From Myxosarcina sp. GA_180221_E-2-1-MAG-40_15 (GTDB lineage Bacteria; Cyanobacteriota; Cyanobacteriia; Cyanobacteriales; Xenococcaceae): 64,000 bases of DNA. Where the stretch lies: contig JAIMKV010000014.1 in NCBI GenBank assembly GCA_020692205.1, positions 1 through 64,000 on the forward strand, in the 5' to 3' direction. Under the pieces are notes generated by a model, which made no database searches, was not told the DNA's origin, and saw only the letters and a program-made list of their open reading frames with translations. The position numbers and the translations under genes are program-made. Numbering within the stretch: the first letter of the stretch is position 1; each line of letters opens with the position of its first letter. Positions 1 to 8,785 of the stretch are shown one piece after another.

Positions 1-30
1 GGATAGCTTTTTTCTTCTCTCACCAAAAAT

Positions 31-44
31 TGTCCGAACTATTG
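31..44. repeat. Possible MITE/IS terminal inverted repeat end
   Basis: The 14 bases TGTCCGAACTATTG differ at one position from the right terminal repeat (TGTCCGAACCATTG) of the MITE at 56188-56370 and have the same orientation. If this is an element end, the body lies to the left, outside the window. No second end or target duplication can be checked here, so this rests on the 13/14 match alone. Confidence 0.4.
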
Positions 45-65
45 TAGACTAGATAAGTCAATTTT

Positions 66-1052
66 TTAGATAGAAGGGATATCGATATTAAGCTTGAGTG
101 CGGGGTTATTTTCCCAGCGATCGCCCACGTGAGCGTAAATACTCGTAGTGCGCGGATCGCTATGTCCCAACAAATCTTGTACTTGACGTAAATCTGCTCC
201 CGATCTCAAAGCCAATGTACCAGCTGTATGTCGGAGACTATGAGCCGAAATAGTTCTTCCAGGAGTGTGTTTGAGATTAGCCTGTTTTAAATAGCTATCG
301 ACAACAGATCTAATTCCACGACGAGATATTCTTTGACCCCGTGTATGGTTACCAGTAGCAATAAATAAAGGTCTAGCTGGTTTTAATACTTCCCCAGCTA
401 TTTCTCTTTGATGCAAATAATTAATCAAAAGAGTCGCAATTTCGGGAGTAAGGGGAACAACTCGAATACTTCTTTTGCCTTCTACTCTAATACCTAAGTT
501 TTTGCCTTGTCTAACTAGACTAGAAATGTCGGCACGATGTAACTCAACGGTGCGGGTGCCTTCTAGTGCCATAATTGCCAGCATTGCCTTATCTCTGGCG
601 GATTTGAGCGTACCATTATTAGGTATTGTACTCAGCAGTGTTTCTACTTCTATTTGTTCTAAATAAGTAATTTTTTCCCCTGGGTCAGATTTTTCTCGTG
701 GTGGCTTGACTCCCGCAGCCGGATTGACTGAAATTAAACCTTTCTCTACCGCAGCCTGATAAAAACGTCGCACCACTGCCAGCTTTAAAGCGATCGTAGC
801 TGGCTTATATTGCTTTTGCTTAATCATCCAATGACGGTAGTTTTTGATGTCATCTTTGACAATTGTGACTGGATTTAGCTGACGGCGATCGCACCATTGC
901 AGAAACTGCTGTAGCTGCCTGGTATAAGTCTTTAGCGTATCTACCGAGGCATCCCCCGCGCTCACGTCGATATCTAAAAACTCAGCAAAAACCACCAGTA
1001 AATTATTGGTGGTGATAGTGCTAATTTGTGGCGGATTAGTCGCAGCTAACAT
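66..1052 (-). CDS. Tyrosine recombinase / integrase (XerC/D-like)
   Basis: A 328-residue site-specific recombinase. The N-terminal half (about 20-120) looks like the SAM-like core-binding domain. The C-terminal half carries the catalytic set: Arg in EGTRTVEL, the HSLRH box (HxxR), and [15 protein letters not shown] with the second His/Arg region and the Tyr nucleophile. The length fits Xer/phage-type integrases. It starts with ATG and stands alone on the minus strand. A possible transposon end lies just beyond its 3' end. It could be a chromosomal Xer paralogue or the integrase of an integrated element; no att site was found. The family is certain, the role is not. Confidence 0.9.
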   Translation of the reverse strand: MLAATNPPQISTITTNNLLVVFAEFLDIDVSAGDASVDTLKTYTRQLQQFLQWCDRRQLNPVTIVKDDIKNYRHWMIKQKQYKPATIALKLAVVRRFYQAAVEKGLISVNPAAGVKPPREKSDPGEKITYLEQIEVETLLSTIPNNGTLKSARDKAMLAIMALEGTRTVELHRADISSLVRQGKNLGIRVEGKRSIRVVPLTPEIATLLINYLHQREIAGEVLKPARPLFIATGNHTRGQRISRRGIRSVVDSYLKQANLKHTPGRTISAHSLRHTAGTLALRSGADLRQVQDLLGHSDPRTTSIYAHVGDRWENNPALKLNIDIPSI

Positions 1053-1243
1053 CGGTTATTTCAGCCTAATTTGGCACGATCATAGCATAGCAATTTGGTA
1101 TTTTTAGCCAGATAAGCGATCGCAACTATTGAGTTTGAGCCGCTCATCTAAATTTAAATCTAAAGTTAATCATTAATTATTGTTTTCTTAATCTTAATGC
1201 CTTAGTTCTAAAGCTAAGAGCAAGTTTATCGGATTAAAAATAT

Positions 1244-1504
1244 ATGACTCAGGAATCAGACAACGGCAAAAATAATTTTTTGTATCCCAAAGCAAGCTAT
1301 CGTGGTGACCTTTCACCTAGTAATCCTAATAATTTGGTATTTAACGCCAATTTACAAGAATTTGCTCAGAAAGTAGCGTATATTTGCGCTCTGGAAACGA
1401 ATGGCAAAATATCTACCGAAGAAGCCTACAATCAGATTAAGAAATTATGGCATCAGTTAAAGACTACTAAAAAAGTTTTATTGGAGCAAGATGATTCAGA
1501 GTAA
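1244..1504 (+). CDS. Small conserved cyanobacterial protein (DUF7219-like)
   Basis: An 86-residue soluble protein. The stretch from FLYPKASYRGD through NLVFNANLQEFAQKV to the C-terminal helix matches my recollection of a short family restricted to cyanobacteria (DUF7219); function unknown. There is no signal peptide or membrane segment. The C-terminal half is predicted helical, with GKISTEEAYNQIKKLW suggesting a compact helix-loop-helix. It is convergent with the HAD gene, the two stops being only 9 bases apart. Confidence 0.75.
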   Translation: MTQESDNGKNNFLYPKASYRGDLSPSNPNNLVFNANLQEFAQKVAYICALETNGKISTEEAYNQIKKLWHQLKTTKKVLLEQDDSE

Positions 1505-1513
1505 TATTACTCA

Positions 1514-2188
1514 TCAGTAACTATTTCCTGGTAAATCCCAGTCTTGGGGGTGAAATTCTGCCATTGAATTAAGAACTTGATTTGCTGCTTGAAACAATTG
1601 TTGGTCAAATACTAGATCAGGAATAACTACCACGGACATACCTGCTGCGATCGCTGCTTTCATCCCTGCTAAAGAATCTTCAAACACTAAACACTTTTCA
1701 GGAGAAGCATTTAATCTTTTGGCTGCCAGTAAAAATATATCTGGTGCGGGCTTCCCGCTTTCAATTTCTGGATCATCCCCAAGCGTAGTTAGGTCAAACA
1801 TCTGTAACCACTGCTGATGATTAACGGTTTTCAGCTCAAAATGATGACGAGAAGAACTGGAGGCGATCGCCTGAGGAATATGATGATTAGCTAGATGTTG
1901 GATCAGTTCTACTGTTCCTGGTAAAGCCTTGGCTGAGCTATACAAAGGATAGAGTAATTTATTCCGTTCGACTAAATATTCTTCGGCAGTAAAAGGAAGC
2001 TGGAGAAGATCGACGAGAATCTTTGCCGAATCTAAGGTTGGTCTACCAGCGATCGCCATTTTGACATCTTGATTAAATATCTTGCCATAACGCCGAGCAA
2101 TTTCGCTGTTTACTCGTTCGTGGAGAGATTCTGTATCCAACAGCAATCCATCTAGGTCATAGATAACGTGAGTAATCGACTTAAACAT
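1514..2188 (-). CDS. HAD-superfamily hydrolase, subfamily IA
   Basis: A 224-residue phosphatase or phosphomutase-like enzyme. Motif I is YDLDGLLLDTE near the N terminus, with the nucleophilic and acid-base aspartates. Motif II is the serine run in IASSSSRHH (about 115). Motif III/IV is the Lys of ESGKPAPDIFL and the acidic pair in LVFEDSLAGMKAA. The cap is the small helical insert typical of the beta-phosphoglucomutase/GPP group, so substrates are probably small phosphorylated sugars or glycerol phosphate. The exact substrate cannot be assigned. The gene is monocistronic and starts with ATG. Confidence 0.88.
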   Translation of the reverse strand: MFKSITHVIYDLDGLLLDTESLHERVNSEIARRYGKIFNQDVKMAIAGRPTLDSAKILVDLLQLPFTAEEYLVERNKLLYPLYSSAKALPGTVELIQHLANHHIPQAIASSSSRHHFELKTVNHQQWLQMFDLTTLGDDPEIESGKPAPDIFLLAAKRLNASPEKCLVFEDSLAGMKAAIAAGMSVVVIPDLVFDQQLFQAANQVLNSMAEFHPQDWDLPGNSY

Positions 2189-2444
2189 CAGCTTTACCAG
2201 TAACAGTAGATAGAGAATTTGAATATAGCTAAAGATGATTAACAGATGGATAAGAGTTTAATTAACCTACGCTTTTTCCGCTTAGCTTGGCGACATGGAC
2301 AGCAAGAGATTGATTGCTTGCTAGTTAGTGTATCGCGCGATCGCTAAATTAAAATCGGCAAAATACCTAACCATAGCTAGATAGTTCAGCGCTCAAGACT
2401 TTAGTACAATCTTTTAAACTAAATTAATCGCTAAAAGAAATAAC

Positions 2445-3122
2445 TTGAGCATAACTGTTCACCATTTAAACAATTCTCGCTCTCAGCGCATACTTTGGCT
2501 ACTGGAAGAACTCGGTTTAGAATACCAAATCAAGCGTTACCAACGCGATCCAGAAACCATGCTAGCCCCGGCGTCATTGCGAGAGGTTCATCCTTTAGGC
2601 AAATCTCCCGTGATTACCGACGGAGAATTAACTTTGGCCGAATCTGGTGCGATCGTTGAATATTTAGTCGAACGTTATGGCAATGGACGCTTAGCCCCGG
2701 CAACGGGAACTCCAGAGCGATTACGCTACACTTACTGGCTACACTATGCAGAAGGATCGGCAATGCCACCGTTAGTTATGCAGCTGATTTTTAATCAAAT
2801 CGATCAAAAAACACCTTTCTTCTTACGCCCAATCGCTAAAGCCATTACTGGCAATGTCAAACAGACATATATCGAGCCTCAAATTGCCCAAAACCTAGAT
2901 TACATGGAAGCGGAACTAGAAAAAAATACCTGGTTTGTTGGCAATGAATTCACTGCTGCTGATATTCAACTGAGCTTTCCTTTAGAAGCTGCTGCGGCTT
3001 ACTCCAAATTAGAAACAACAGATAATAGTCGTCCGCAACTTAAGGCTTTCTTAGAGCGCATCCACGCGCGATCGGCCTACCAACGAGCCTTAGAACGTGG
3101 CGGTGCTTATAATTTTAGATAG
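2445..3122 (+). CDS. Glutathione S-transferase family protein
   Basis: 225 residues. The N-terminal thioredoxin-fold domain (about 1-80) has NSRSQRILWLLEEL and the glutathione-contacting ESGAIVEYL segment. A helical GST C-terminal domain follows, with the FTAADIQLSFPL N-capping-type motif near 165. The only in-frame start before the conserved beta-strand SITVHHL is TTG, so initiation is non-ATG. The likely role is glutathione-dependent detoxification or thiol chemistry; the substrate is unknown. Confidence 0.9.
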   Translation: MSITVHHLNNSRSQRILWLLEELGLEYQIKRYQRDPETMLAPASLREVHPLGKSPVITDGELTLAESGAIVEYLVERYGNGRLAPATGTPERLRYTYWLHYAEGSAMPPLVMQLIFNQIDQKTPFFLRPIAKAITGNVKQTYIEPQIAQNLDYMEAELEKNTWFVGNEFTAADIQLSFPLEAAAAYSKLETTDNSRPQLKAFLERIHARSAYQRALERGGAYNFR

Positions 3123-3181
3123 AGATGGTTGCTCAGACTTTATTATGTTTATAACTAGACTTTGATTTAAGAGAATTTAAC

Positions 3182-3658
3182 GTGAGCAATCAATCTACAG
3201 GGAGAATGCTACTCTCACATAACTTTAATTTAAGCAACAATGAGCTGACGGCACTAAATAGAGAAAAATTTGCCCAGGTATTTATTGATGGACTTAAAGA
3301 ACAAAACCAGATTAAATGTAGCTACATTAACAATCCTCATTGGGTAGTAGAGATTATCTTCCCGACAGCCGAATTTGCGCCTCAAGAAATTGGTCAGATG
3401 TGTGGTGAAATCTTGATCAAGCACAGAAAAAGCCAACAGCCTGACTCGAAGTTAACTACCGATACCTTAATTTTGGGCGGTAGAAAAACTACCCCTGCAA
3501 CCAGTATGTCGCCAACCTCTTTACAAATAGGAGAATGGGGAGTAGATGTAGTAGAAACACTGCCAGCCCATGTTTTTCTGGAGGAAATAGCCTGGGAAAA
3601 GATGATCGCCGACAAACCCAGCGACGGCATTTTCAAAATTGAATTCTCTCAAGATTAA
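3182..3658 (+). CDS. Conserved cyanobacterial protein beside phycobilisome genes (possibly DUF2656)
   Basis: 158 residues starting from GTG. The N terminus, GRMLLSHNFNLS, resembles from memory the DUF2656 family, which is restricted to cyanobacteria; I cannot verify this. There are no transmembrane segments. It is predicted alpha/beta and has no catalytic motif I recognise. It lies 50 bases before an S-type phycobiliprotein lyase and upstream of the cpe linker operon, so a link with phycobilisome biogenesis is plausible from context only. Confidence 0.6.
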   Translation: MSNQSTGRMLLSHNFNLSNNELTALNREKFAQVFIDGLKEQNQIKCSYINNPHWVVEIIFPTAEFAPQEIGQMCGEILIKHRKSQQPDSKLTTDTLILGGRKTTPATSMSPTSLQIGEWGVDVVETLPAHVFLEEIAWEKMIADKPSDGIFKIEFSQD

Positions 3659-3708
3659 ACAAGACGGCTTTCTCCAATCATTGCATTCTGACTCGTAAAC
3701 CATTGATT

Positions 3709-4266
3709 ATGAACACTTCCATATTTGAACAATTTTTTCAAGACTGTGTTGGTAATTGGCAATCTGATCGCACTTATCATTATTTGACTCACCAAGAAAT
3801 AGAGCGATCGCAAACTACTTTTGAAGTTCAACCTCTAACTAGCCAACAAAAAGCTAAGGTATTAGCTGATAATGCTTACCATGAGCTGGATAACTTAGAA
3901 ACTTTACCTGGGTTTAATTTGGGTTTCTATACTATTTCTGAAAAAGGAGATGAAGTCAGACAAAATCTGAATCTGATGTTTGTGCCTAAGTCAGAACATG
4001 ATTTAATCCTAGAAGGAGACTATTTACGCGATCGCGCCTACGAAGAAGCCAGACCAATTATTTCCCACTTTAGCTTCGACTCTAATACCAGAGAATTGTT
4101 GATGACGACAAACTACACCCGCGTAGTTTCAGTCGACTCAATTACCTTAACCAATCCAACTTTGCGGATTCGGCGAATTTTAAACTATGAAAAACCTCCC
4201 ACAGGAGAACCACTACGAAATGTTCTTTTGGCAGGATTTGGCGTAGAGCAAAAAGTATCAGGTTAA
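3709..4266 (+). CDS. S-type phycobiliprotein lyase (CpcS/CpeS/CpeU family)
   Basis: 185 residues from the ATG at 3709; a TTG two codons upstream is less likely. S-type lyases are lipocalin-like beta-barrels that attach bilins to cysteines of phycobiliproteins. The N-terminal SIFEQFFQDCVGNWQSDRTYHYL and the later strands LLMTTNYTRV and TLRIRRIL match the family's opening helix and barrel strands. It is distinct from the second S-type lyase at 7985. With PE linkers downstream, the substrate may be phycoerythrin or phycocyanin; CpeU versus CpcU versus CpcS-III cannot be settled by eye. Confidence 0.82.
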   Translation: MNTSIFEQFFQDCVGNWQSDRTYHYLTHQEIERSQTTFEVQPLTSQQKAKVLADNAYHELDNLETLPGFNLGFYTISEKGDEVRQNLNLMFVPKSEHDLILEGDYLRDRAYEEARPIISHFSFDSNTRELLMTTNYTRVVSVDSITLTNPTLRIRRILNYEKPPTGEPLRNVLLAGFGVEQKVSG

Positions 4267-4765
4267 TTTTGACCGTTGTAACTTAACAATTGTTCATATA
4301 ATTCTCATTAAGTTTTACAAAAGTTGATAGTAACGGATCAAGCAGCATTGTATAAATAAACTGTAAATGACTGTCTTATTCTTGCTTGAGTAGGGTTCAG
4401 TTTCATTTATTATCGGTGTTACGTCAGATCGATTTATATTTATTTCGTCTAACTTAAGACCAAACTAGATCGAACACTTTAACCAACTGCACTTTTTAAT
4501 TAATCGTGCATCAAGATGAGGGTTGTAACGATTTCTCATAGCAGAAATTAGCCCGAATTAATTAAACTTTGGCTCAGAGGAATTTTTAATCTGTAGTATT
4601 TGTTGGGCAGTAAAATTTCAAAGTACTGAATCTTTTACTGCATGGCATTTGCTCTAATTCTAGAACCCTCCGCCGTGACAAGCGATCGCCATGGGTAAAA
4701 TTTTACTCTGGTTTAATATTGCTTGTCGAGTTTGTGTATTTACCTACAGCTCAGTTTAAAAAAAT

Positions 4766-4845
4766 GTATGGAGTAATGCAGGTTGCCATCTGAAGAGTTT
4801 TCTCCAAGATGATCTTACATATCCGCCTATTTTTACTTCATACAT
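4766..4845 (+). promoter_or_regulatory. Inverted repeat in the cpeC 5' leader (attenuator-like)
   Basis: In the 617-base gap before cpeC, ATGTATGGAGTAA (4766-4778) pairs with TTACTTCATACAT (4833-4845) with a single mismatch. A smaller CATCT/AGATG hairpin lies inside. The 3' arm ends 38 bases before the cpeC start and is followed by an A/T-rich run. In Fremyella diplosiphon, light-dependent attenuation through the cpeC leader has been described (Cgi system), so an analogous role here is an inference. The rest of the gap (4267-4765) showed no gene. I saw no clear RcaC L-box or CcaR G-box. Confidence 0.45.
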
Positions 4846-4883
4846 AAAAAATGAAAATTTTATTTCTCAAGGGAGATTATTAA

Positions 4884-5795
4884 ATGGCTTTTGGCTCATT
4901 TGGTCCAGCATCACAATTAGGTGTTGCCCTATATGAAGATACTCCTCCGATTGAATACGTACGAGGGTGTTCAGCAGAAGAGTTGGAAACAATTATTCGT
5001 GCTGTCTACAAGCAGGTTTTGGGTAATGCTTACATCATGGAAAGTGAGAGAGCAGAAATACCAGAATCTCAGTTTAAACAGGGCAATCTAAGCGTACGTG
5101 AATTCGTCCGTGCCATTGGTAAATCTGACCTATATCGCTCTCGCTTTTTTGATACCTGCCCTCGCTATCGTTATACAGAGCTAAACTTCAAGCATTTCTT
5201 AGGTCGCGCGCCTAACGATTACGATGATATGAAAGCTCATAGTGCGATTTTAGACACAGAGGGGTTTGAAGCTGATATTGATTCCTATTTAGATAGCGAT
5301 GAATATCAAAATGCTTATGGCGACTATTTCGTACCTTATCCTCGCGGCTATAAAAGTCAGCCTGGTCAAACTATGGTGGAATTCACCCATATGTTTGCTT
5401 TAATGCCTGGTGCTGCTGGTAGTGATCTTAAAGGTAGTTTATCAGGAAAAAGCTCTGTATTAAACAAAGACGTTATTTTAGAGAGTCCAATATCGATAGT
5501 TGCTCCTTCTGGGGGATCTGCTGGTGATGGTTGGTCTTTCCAAGAGCCTGCTTTGTCGGCTCGTACTCGTCAAGGTGCTGGTGCTGGTGCCAACGGCAAG
5601 GTATATCGCATCGAAGTAACTGGTTATCAAGCTGCGGGAGTAAGAAATCGGGTTGGCAAATTTCCGGTTAATAGTTTTTCTAAATTCCGTCGCAGTAACA
5701 AAGTATATCTAGTACCTTACGAGCAGCTATCTCAAGAATACCAGCGAATTCATCAGCAAGGTGGAAAAATAGCCAGTATTACCCCCGTTAATTAA
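4884..5795 (+). CDS. cpeC: Phycoerythrin-associated rod linker CpeC
   Basis: 303 residues with a good ribosome binding site (AAGGGAG). The Pfam-type phycobilisome linker domain (about 25-170) contains AVYKQVLGNAYIMESER, FVRAIGKSDLYRSRFF and NFKHFLGRAP. A Gly/Ser/Ala-rich hinge follows, then a C-terminal CpcD domain (about 235-300) ending QQGGKIASITPV. The N-terminal FGPASQLGVALYEDTPPIEY and overall layout match phycoerythrin-associated linkers of the CpeC type rather than core linkers. It attaches PE hexamers in the rod on the cytosolic thylakoid surface. First gene of the cpeCDE(x)STR run. Confidence 0.9.
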   Translation: MAFGSFGPASQLGVALYEDTPPIEYVRGCSAEELETIIRAVYKQVLGNAYIMESERAEIPESQFKQGNLSVREFVRAIGKSDLYRSRFFDTCPRYRYTELNFKHFLGRAPNDYDDMKAHSAILDTEGFEADIDSYLDSDEYQNAYGDYFVPYPRGYKSQPGQTMVEFTHMFALMPGAAGSDLKGSLSGKSSVLNKDVILESPISIVAPSGGSAGDGWSFQEPALSARTRQGAGAGANGKVYRIEVTGYQAAGVRNRVGKFPVNSFSKFRRSNKVYLVPYEQLSQEYQRIHQQGGKIASITPVN

Positions 5796-5902
5796 AACCC
5801 AGGTAATATTAGCCAGATTTGGGGGCAGAAAAGCCAAAGGGTTTTCTGTTCTCAACAGCAATTTTTGATTTATAAATAATCATTGATCAGGAGAAACAAG
5901 AC

Positions 5903-6670
5903 ATGGCCGCTTTATTAGATACACCAGTCGAGGTTCGTTCCAATAGCACTGCTGATGACAAGGCGATCGCTATTCGGACAGTATACAAGCAAGTATTAGG
6001 CAATCCTCACATCATGGAAAGTGAGCGTTTAGTCAGTGCTGAATCTCAATTTTGTAACGGTAGCTTAAGTTTGAGAGAGTTTGTCCGAGCCGTCGCCAAA
6101 TCTAACTTTTATCGCGATCGCTATTTTGAAACCTGTGCGCCCTATCGCTTTGTTGAGCTAAATTTCAAACATCTTTTAGGACGCGCTCCTGCCGATCAGG
6201 CAGAACTGTCAGAGCATATTCGCCTTTGCATTGAAGAAGGTTACGACGCTGAAATTGATTCTTATATCGATAGCGACGAATATTCCGAAAAATTCGGCGA
6301 AAATATTGTTCCTTATTATACGGGAGCAACTAGTCAAGTCGGTCAAAAACAAGTTAACTATAATCGCACTTTAAGTTTATTCCAGGGCGTAGCTGGAGTT
6401 GATAGTGCTAATAAACAATCTCGTTTAGTGAATAGCGTTGCTACCAATAGTGCTACTGCGGCCAAAACTCCTTCTGCCAGTGGACGCATTTCCCCTTATC
6501 AAGACGCTACTACTAAACGGTTTAAAATTGTCGTCAAAGGTGCAAAATTCGACAGCCCTCGCCGAGTAAGCACTAGCGAGTATATTGTCCCAGGCGATCG
6601 CATGAGTCCTCAGATTCAACGAATTCAGCGCACGGGAGCAAAAATTGTCAGTATTACCGAACTGACTTAA
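5903..6670 (+). CDS. cpeD: Phycoerythrin-associated rod linker CpeD
   Basis: 255 residues, preceded by CAGGAGAAA at good spacing. The linker domain (about 15-165) has TVYKQVLGNPHIMESER, FVRAVAKSNFYRDRYF and NFKHLLGRAP. A short linker leads to a C-terminal CpcD domain (about 195-250: KRFKIVVKGAKF ... RTGAKIVSITEL). It is shorter than CpeC because the hinge is shorter. It lies 107 bases after cpeC and is likely co-transcribed. Assigned as CpeD by order and by the N-terminal MAALLDTPVEVRSNS. Confidence 0.87.
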   Translation: MAALLDTPVEVRSNSTADDKAIAIRTVYKQVLGNPHIMESERLVSAESQFCNGSLSLREFVRAVAKSNFYRDRYFETCAPYRFVELNFKHLLGRAPADQAELSEHIRLCIEEGYDAEIDSYIDSDEYSEKFGENIVPYYTGATSQVGQKQVNYNRTLSLFQGVAGVDSANKQSRLVNSVATNSATAAKTPSASGRISPYQDATTKRFKIVVKGAKFDSPRRVSTSEYIVPGDRMSPQIQRIQRTGAKIVSITELT

Positions 6671-6711
6671 CTTCAATCACTCAGATTAAAATAATTCAGG
6701 AGAAATCAATT

Positions 6712-7476
6712 ATGTCACTATGGATGACAGACGTGCAGCCGATTGAGCTGCGAGAACGCAAAGCAGATGAGGATTTTGAGATCATCATTCGTACTGTGTA
6801 TACACAAGTTTTAGGTAATGCTCATTTATTAGAGTGCGATCGCCTAGAAACTGCCGAATCTCTATTTAGAAATGGCGATCTGACTGTACGCGGTTTTGTG
6901 CGGGCGATCGGTCAATCCGAGCTATATCGTTCGCTATTTTTTGAGAACTCTTCCCAATACCGCTTTATCGAAATGAATTGTAAGCATTTTTTGGGACGTG
7001 CGCCTCTAGATCAGGCAGAAATTTCTCAACACGTGCAAATCTACAACAACCTTGGTTACGAAGCTGAGATTGATTCCTATATTGATAGCGAAGAGTACAA
7101 CAATGCTTTTGGGGAAAATATTGTTCCTTGTCCCCGTACCGAAAGCAATCAGCGCACTTTGTTGAATGTAGGCTTTAATCGTACCTACGCACTGTATCGC
7201 GGTTACGCCAGCAGCGATACTACTACTAACAAAGCTAAGCTAATCTCCGATTTGGCAGCTAATAAACCTACTCCTATTGTCTTTCCTAACAAAAGCTCTG
7301 GAGGAACTCCAGGTGTTAACCACAAGCGTTTTCGCATCAAAGCAACCAAAGCCAGCGTTGGTTCTTTAAATCGTTTGAGTAACCAAACTTTCAATGTTGA
7401 TTATGAACAGCTAAACGCCAAAATTAAAAGTCTACATCGTACGGGAGCAAAGATACTCAGTATCACTGAAATCTAA
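6712..7476 (+). CDS. cpeE: Phycoerythrin-associated rod linker CpeE
   Basis: 254 residues with ribosome site CAGGAGAAA. The linker domain has TVYTQVLGNAHLLECDR, FVRAIGQSELYRSLFF and NCKHFLGRAP. The C-terminal CpcD domain ends RTGAKILSITEI. It sits 41 bases after cpeD. As third in the series it corresponds by position to cpeE of the Fremyella cpeCDESTR operon. It carries one extra Cys (EMNCKHF) where its paralogues have Phe. The three linkers are clearly paralogous and presumably stack successive PE discs. Confidence 0.86.
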   Translation: MSLWMTDVQPIELRERKADEDFEIIIRTVYTQVLGNAHLLECDRLETAESLFRNGDLTVRGFVRAIGQSELYRSLFFENSSQYRFIEMNCKHFLGRAPLDQAEISQHVQIYNNLGYEAEIDSYIDSEEYNNAFGENIVPCPRTESNQRTLLNVGFNRTYALYRGYASSDTTTNKAKLISDLAANKPTPIVFPNKSSGGTPGVNHKRFRIKATKASVGSLNRLSNQTFNVDYEQLNAKIKSLHRTGAKILSITEI

Positions 7477-7536
7477 ATCAAATATTTGGGAGGCGAAGTT
7501 AAATTCGCCTTCTGTCTAAAACTCGGAGGATATAAT

Positions 7537-7830
7537 ATGACTGGAATGATTAGCATTGGAGATAACAACATTAGCGGATACGGTAGTCGTACCGTTTCTA
7601 TTGAAGTTACAGGGGTGTGCCGTCAAGAATTAATGCGTACTAGTAACTATACAGTTAAAGTTCCCTACAGTCGGATGTCTCAAACCATTCAAAATATTAA
7701 CCGTATGGGAGGCAAAGTAGCTAACATTTCTTTAAATGGAACTACTTCTGTCGTTGACGCTCCTACTGAAGAGCCTGAAGACACAGCACCTAAGCGTTCT
7801 AATGGCAAGAAGAATCGCAGTCGCAAATAA
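7537..7830 (+). CDS. Small CpcD-domain rod linker with charged C-terminal tail
   Basis: 97 residues from the ATG at 7537, which has a near-ideal CGGAGGA 6 bases upstream; the longer frame beginning at 7486 is rejected. Residues about 15-68 form a CpcD domain: SRTVSIEVTGVC ... YSRMSQTIQNINRMGGKVANISL. Short CpcD proteins cap rods and limit their length. This one has an extra tail that is first acidic (EEPEDTAP) and then strongly basic (KRSNGKKNRSRK), unlike the usual capping linker. It lies between cpeE and the cpeS-like gene, an insertion relative to the Fremyella operon as I remember it. Confidence 0.82.
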   Translation: MTGMISIGDNNISGYGSRTVSIEVTGVCRQELMRTSNYTVKVPYSRMSQTIQNINRMGGKVANISLNGTTSVVDAPTEEPEDTAPKRSNGKKNRSRK

Positions 7831-7984
7831 CTTGAACTAAATAAGCGACTTGCTCAACTTGATGATTACTAGCAGCAAGTAACCTAGCTGCTAGGATTAA
7901 AAAATTCTGACCGCTTGACGCAACTAATTGTTGAGTGGAAACATAACATAAACTTTTTTATAGACATTTTGACCACAAAAATTC

Positions 7985-8521
7985 ATGAATATTGATGAAT
8001 TTGTCGAACGTTCTTTAGGTAAATGGCGCTCGCAGCGCAGCGCACACCATTTAGCTTTTCATCATTTTGAAGAAGTAACTTCTCAGATTGAAATCCTCCC
8101 TTTAGAAAACAATGACGAAAGAGTAATCGCACTTTGTAAAGCCAATCAGGTAGATCCTCATTTGGTTGCTAGCCCTTTTTATATGACTTGGTTAGGAGAA
8201 TCAGATTGGGACGAAGATGAAGTGCTTTCGGGTTCAACGGTGCTGGTTCCCGTACCAGATTTAGAAAACCCCACTTTAGGACGACTATTAAGAGAACAGG
8301 GATATGCCGAGACTGTTCCCGCAGTTGGTCACTATCAGCTAGTAGAAGACGGTTCGTTTATGCTTAATACCAAGTATGAAAGAGCCACAGCCGAAGAAAA
8401 AATCTGGTTTGCTACGCCTAACTTGCGCTTTCGAGTTTCTTTGATTAAAACAGGAGACGGCAAGGGAGTCACTACGGCTTCGTTTTCTTCTGAGATTCGT
8501 TCGCTTAATTTAGATGAATGA
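7985..8521 (+). CDS. cpeS: Phycobiliprotein lyase CpeS (S-type)
   Basis: 178 residues. It begins NIDEFVERSLGKWRSQRSAHHLAFHHFEE, the signature opening of CpcS/CpeS bilin lyases (helix, then Trp/Ser-Gln-Arg and the barrel). It includes the barrel strands GSTVLVPVPD and GSFMLNTKYERA. In PE operons CpeS attaches phycoerythrobilin to the conserved Cys of the PE subunits. Position after cpeCDE and before cpeT supports this symbol. It starts at the only sensible ATG, without a strong Shine-Dalgarno, 154 bases after the small linker. Confidence 0.85.
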   Translation: MNIDEFVERSLGKWRSQRSAHHLAFHHFEEVTSQIEILPLENNDERVIALCKANQVDPHLVASPFYMTWLGESDWDEDEVLSGSTVLVPVPDLENPTLGRLLREQGYAETVPAVGHYQLVEDGSFMLNTKYERATAEEKIWFATPNLRFRVSLIKTGDGKGVTTASFSSEIRSLNLDE

Positions 8522-8785
8522 ATTGATAGTTGAGTGATCTAGTTTTAGTCAAAAGCGATCGCCTGAATTTAAGAGTCTAACAAGTCAACTCTGTAGATAA
8601 CTCTCCCACAGTAATGTACTACATCGCTTTTTTGGTAGTTAAGCATTTACCTAATTGCTCTGGAAAAATTAAGCGATTGATCAAATTAGAGATACTTCTC
8701 GTACTGTATTTACTTTTAAACGAGATGGCACTCTGGCAAACCTGGCAGATTGTTTCCTGGTAAAAAAAATTATCAATTTAAGACA

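Noticed and set aside
7486-7536. Upstream extension of the small CpcD linker
   Set aside because: It covers the Shine-Dalgarno CGGAGGA of the ATG at 7537; the CpcD domain is complete without it.
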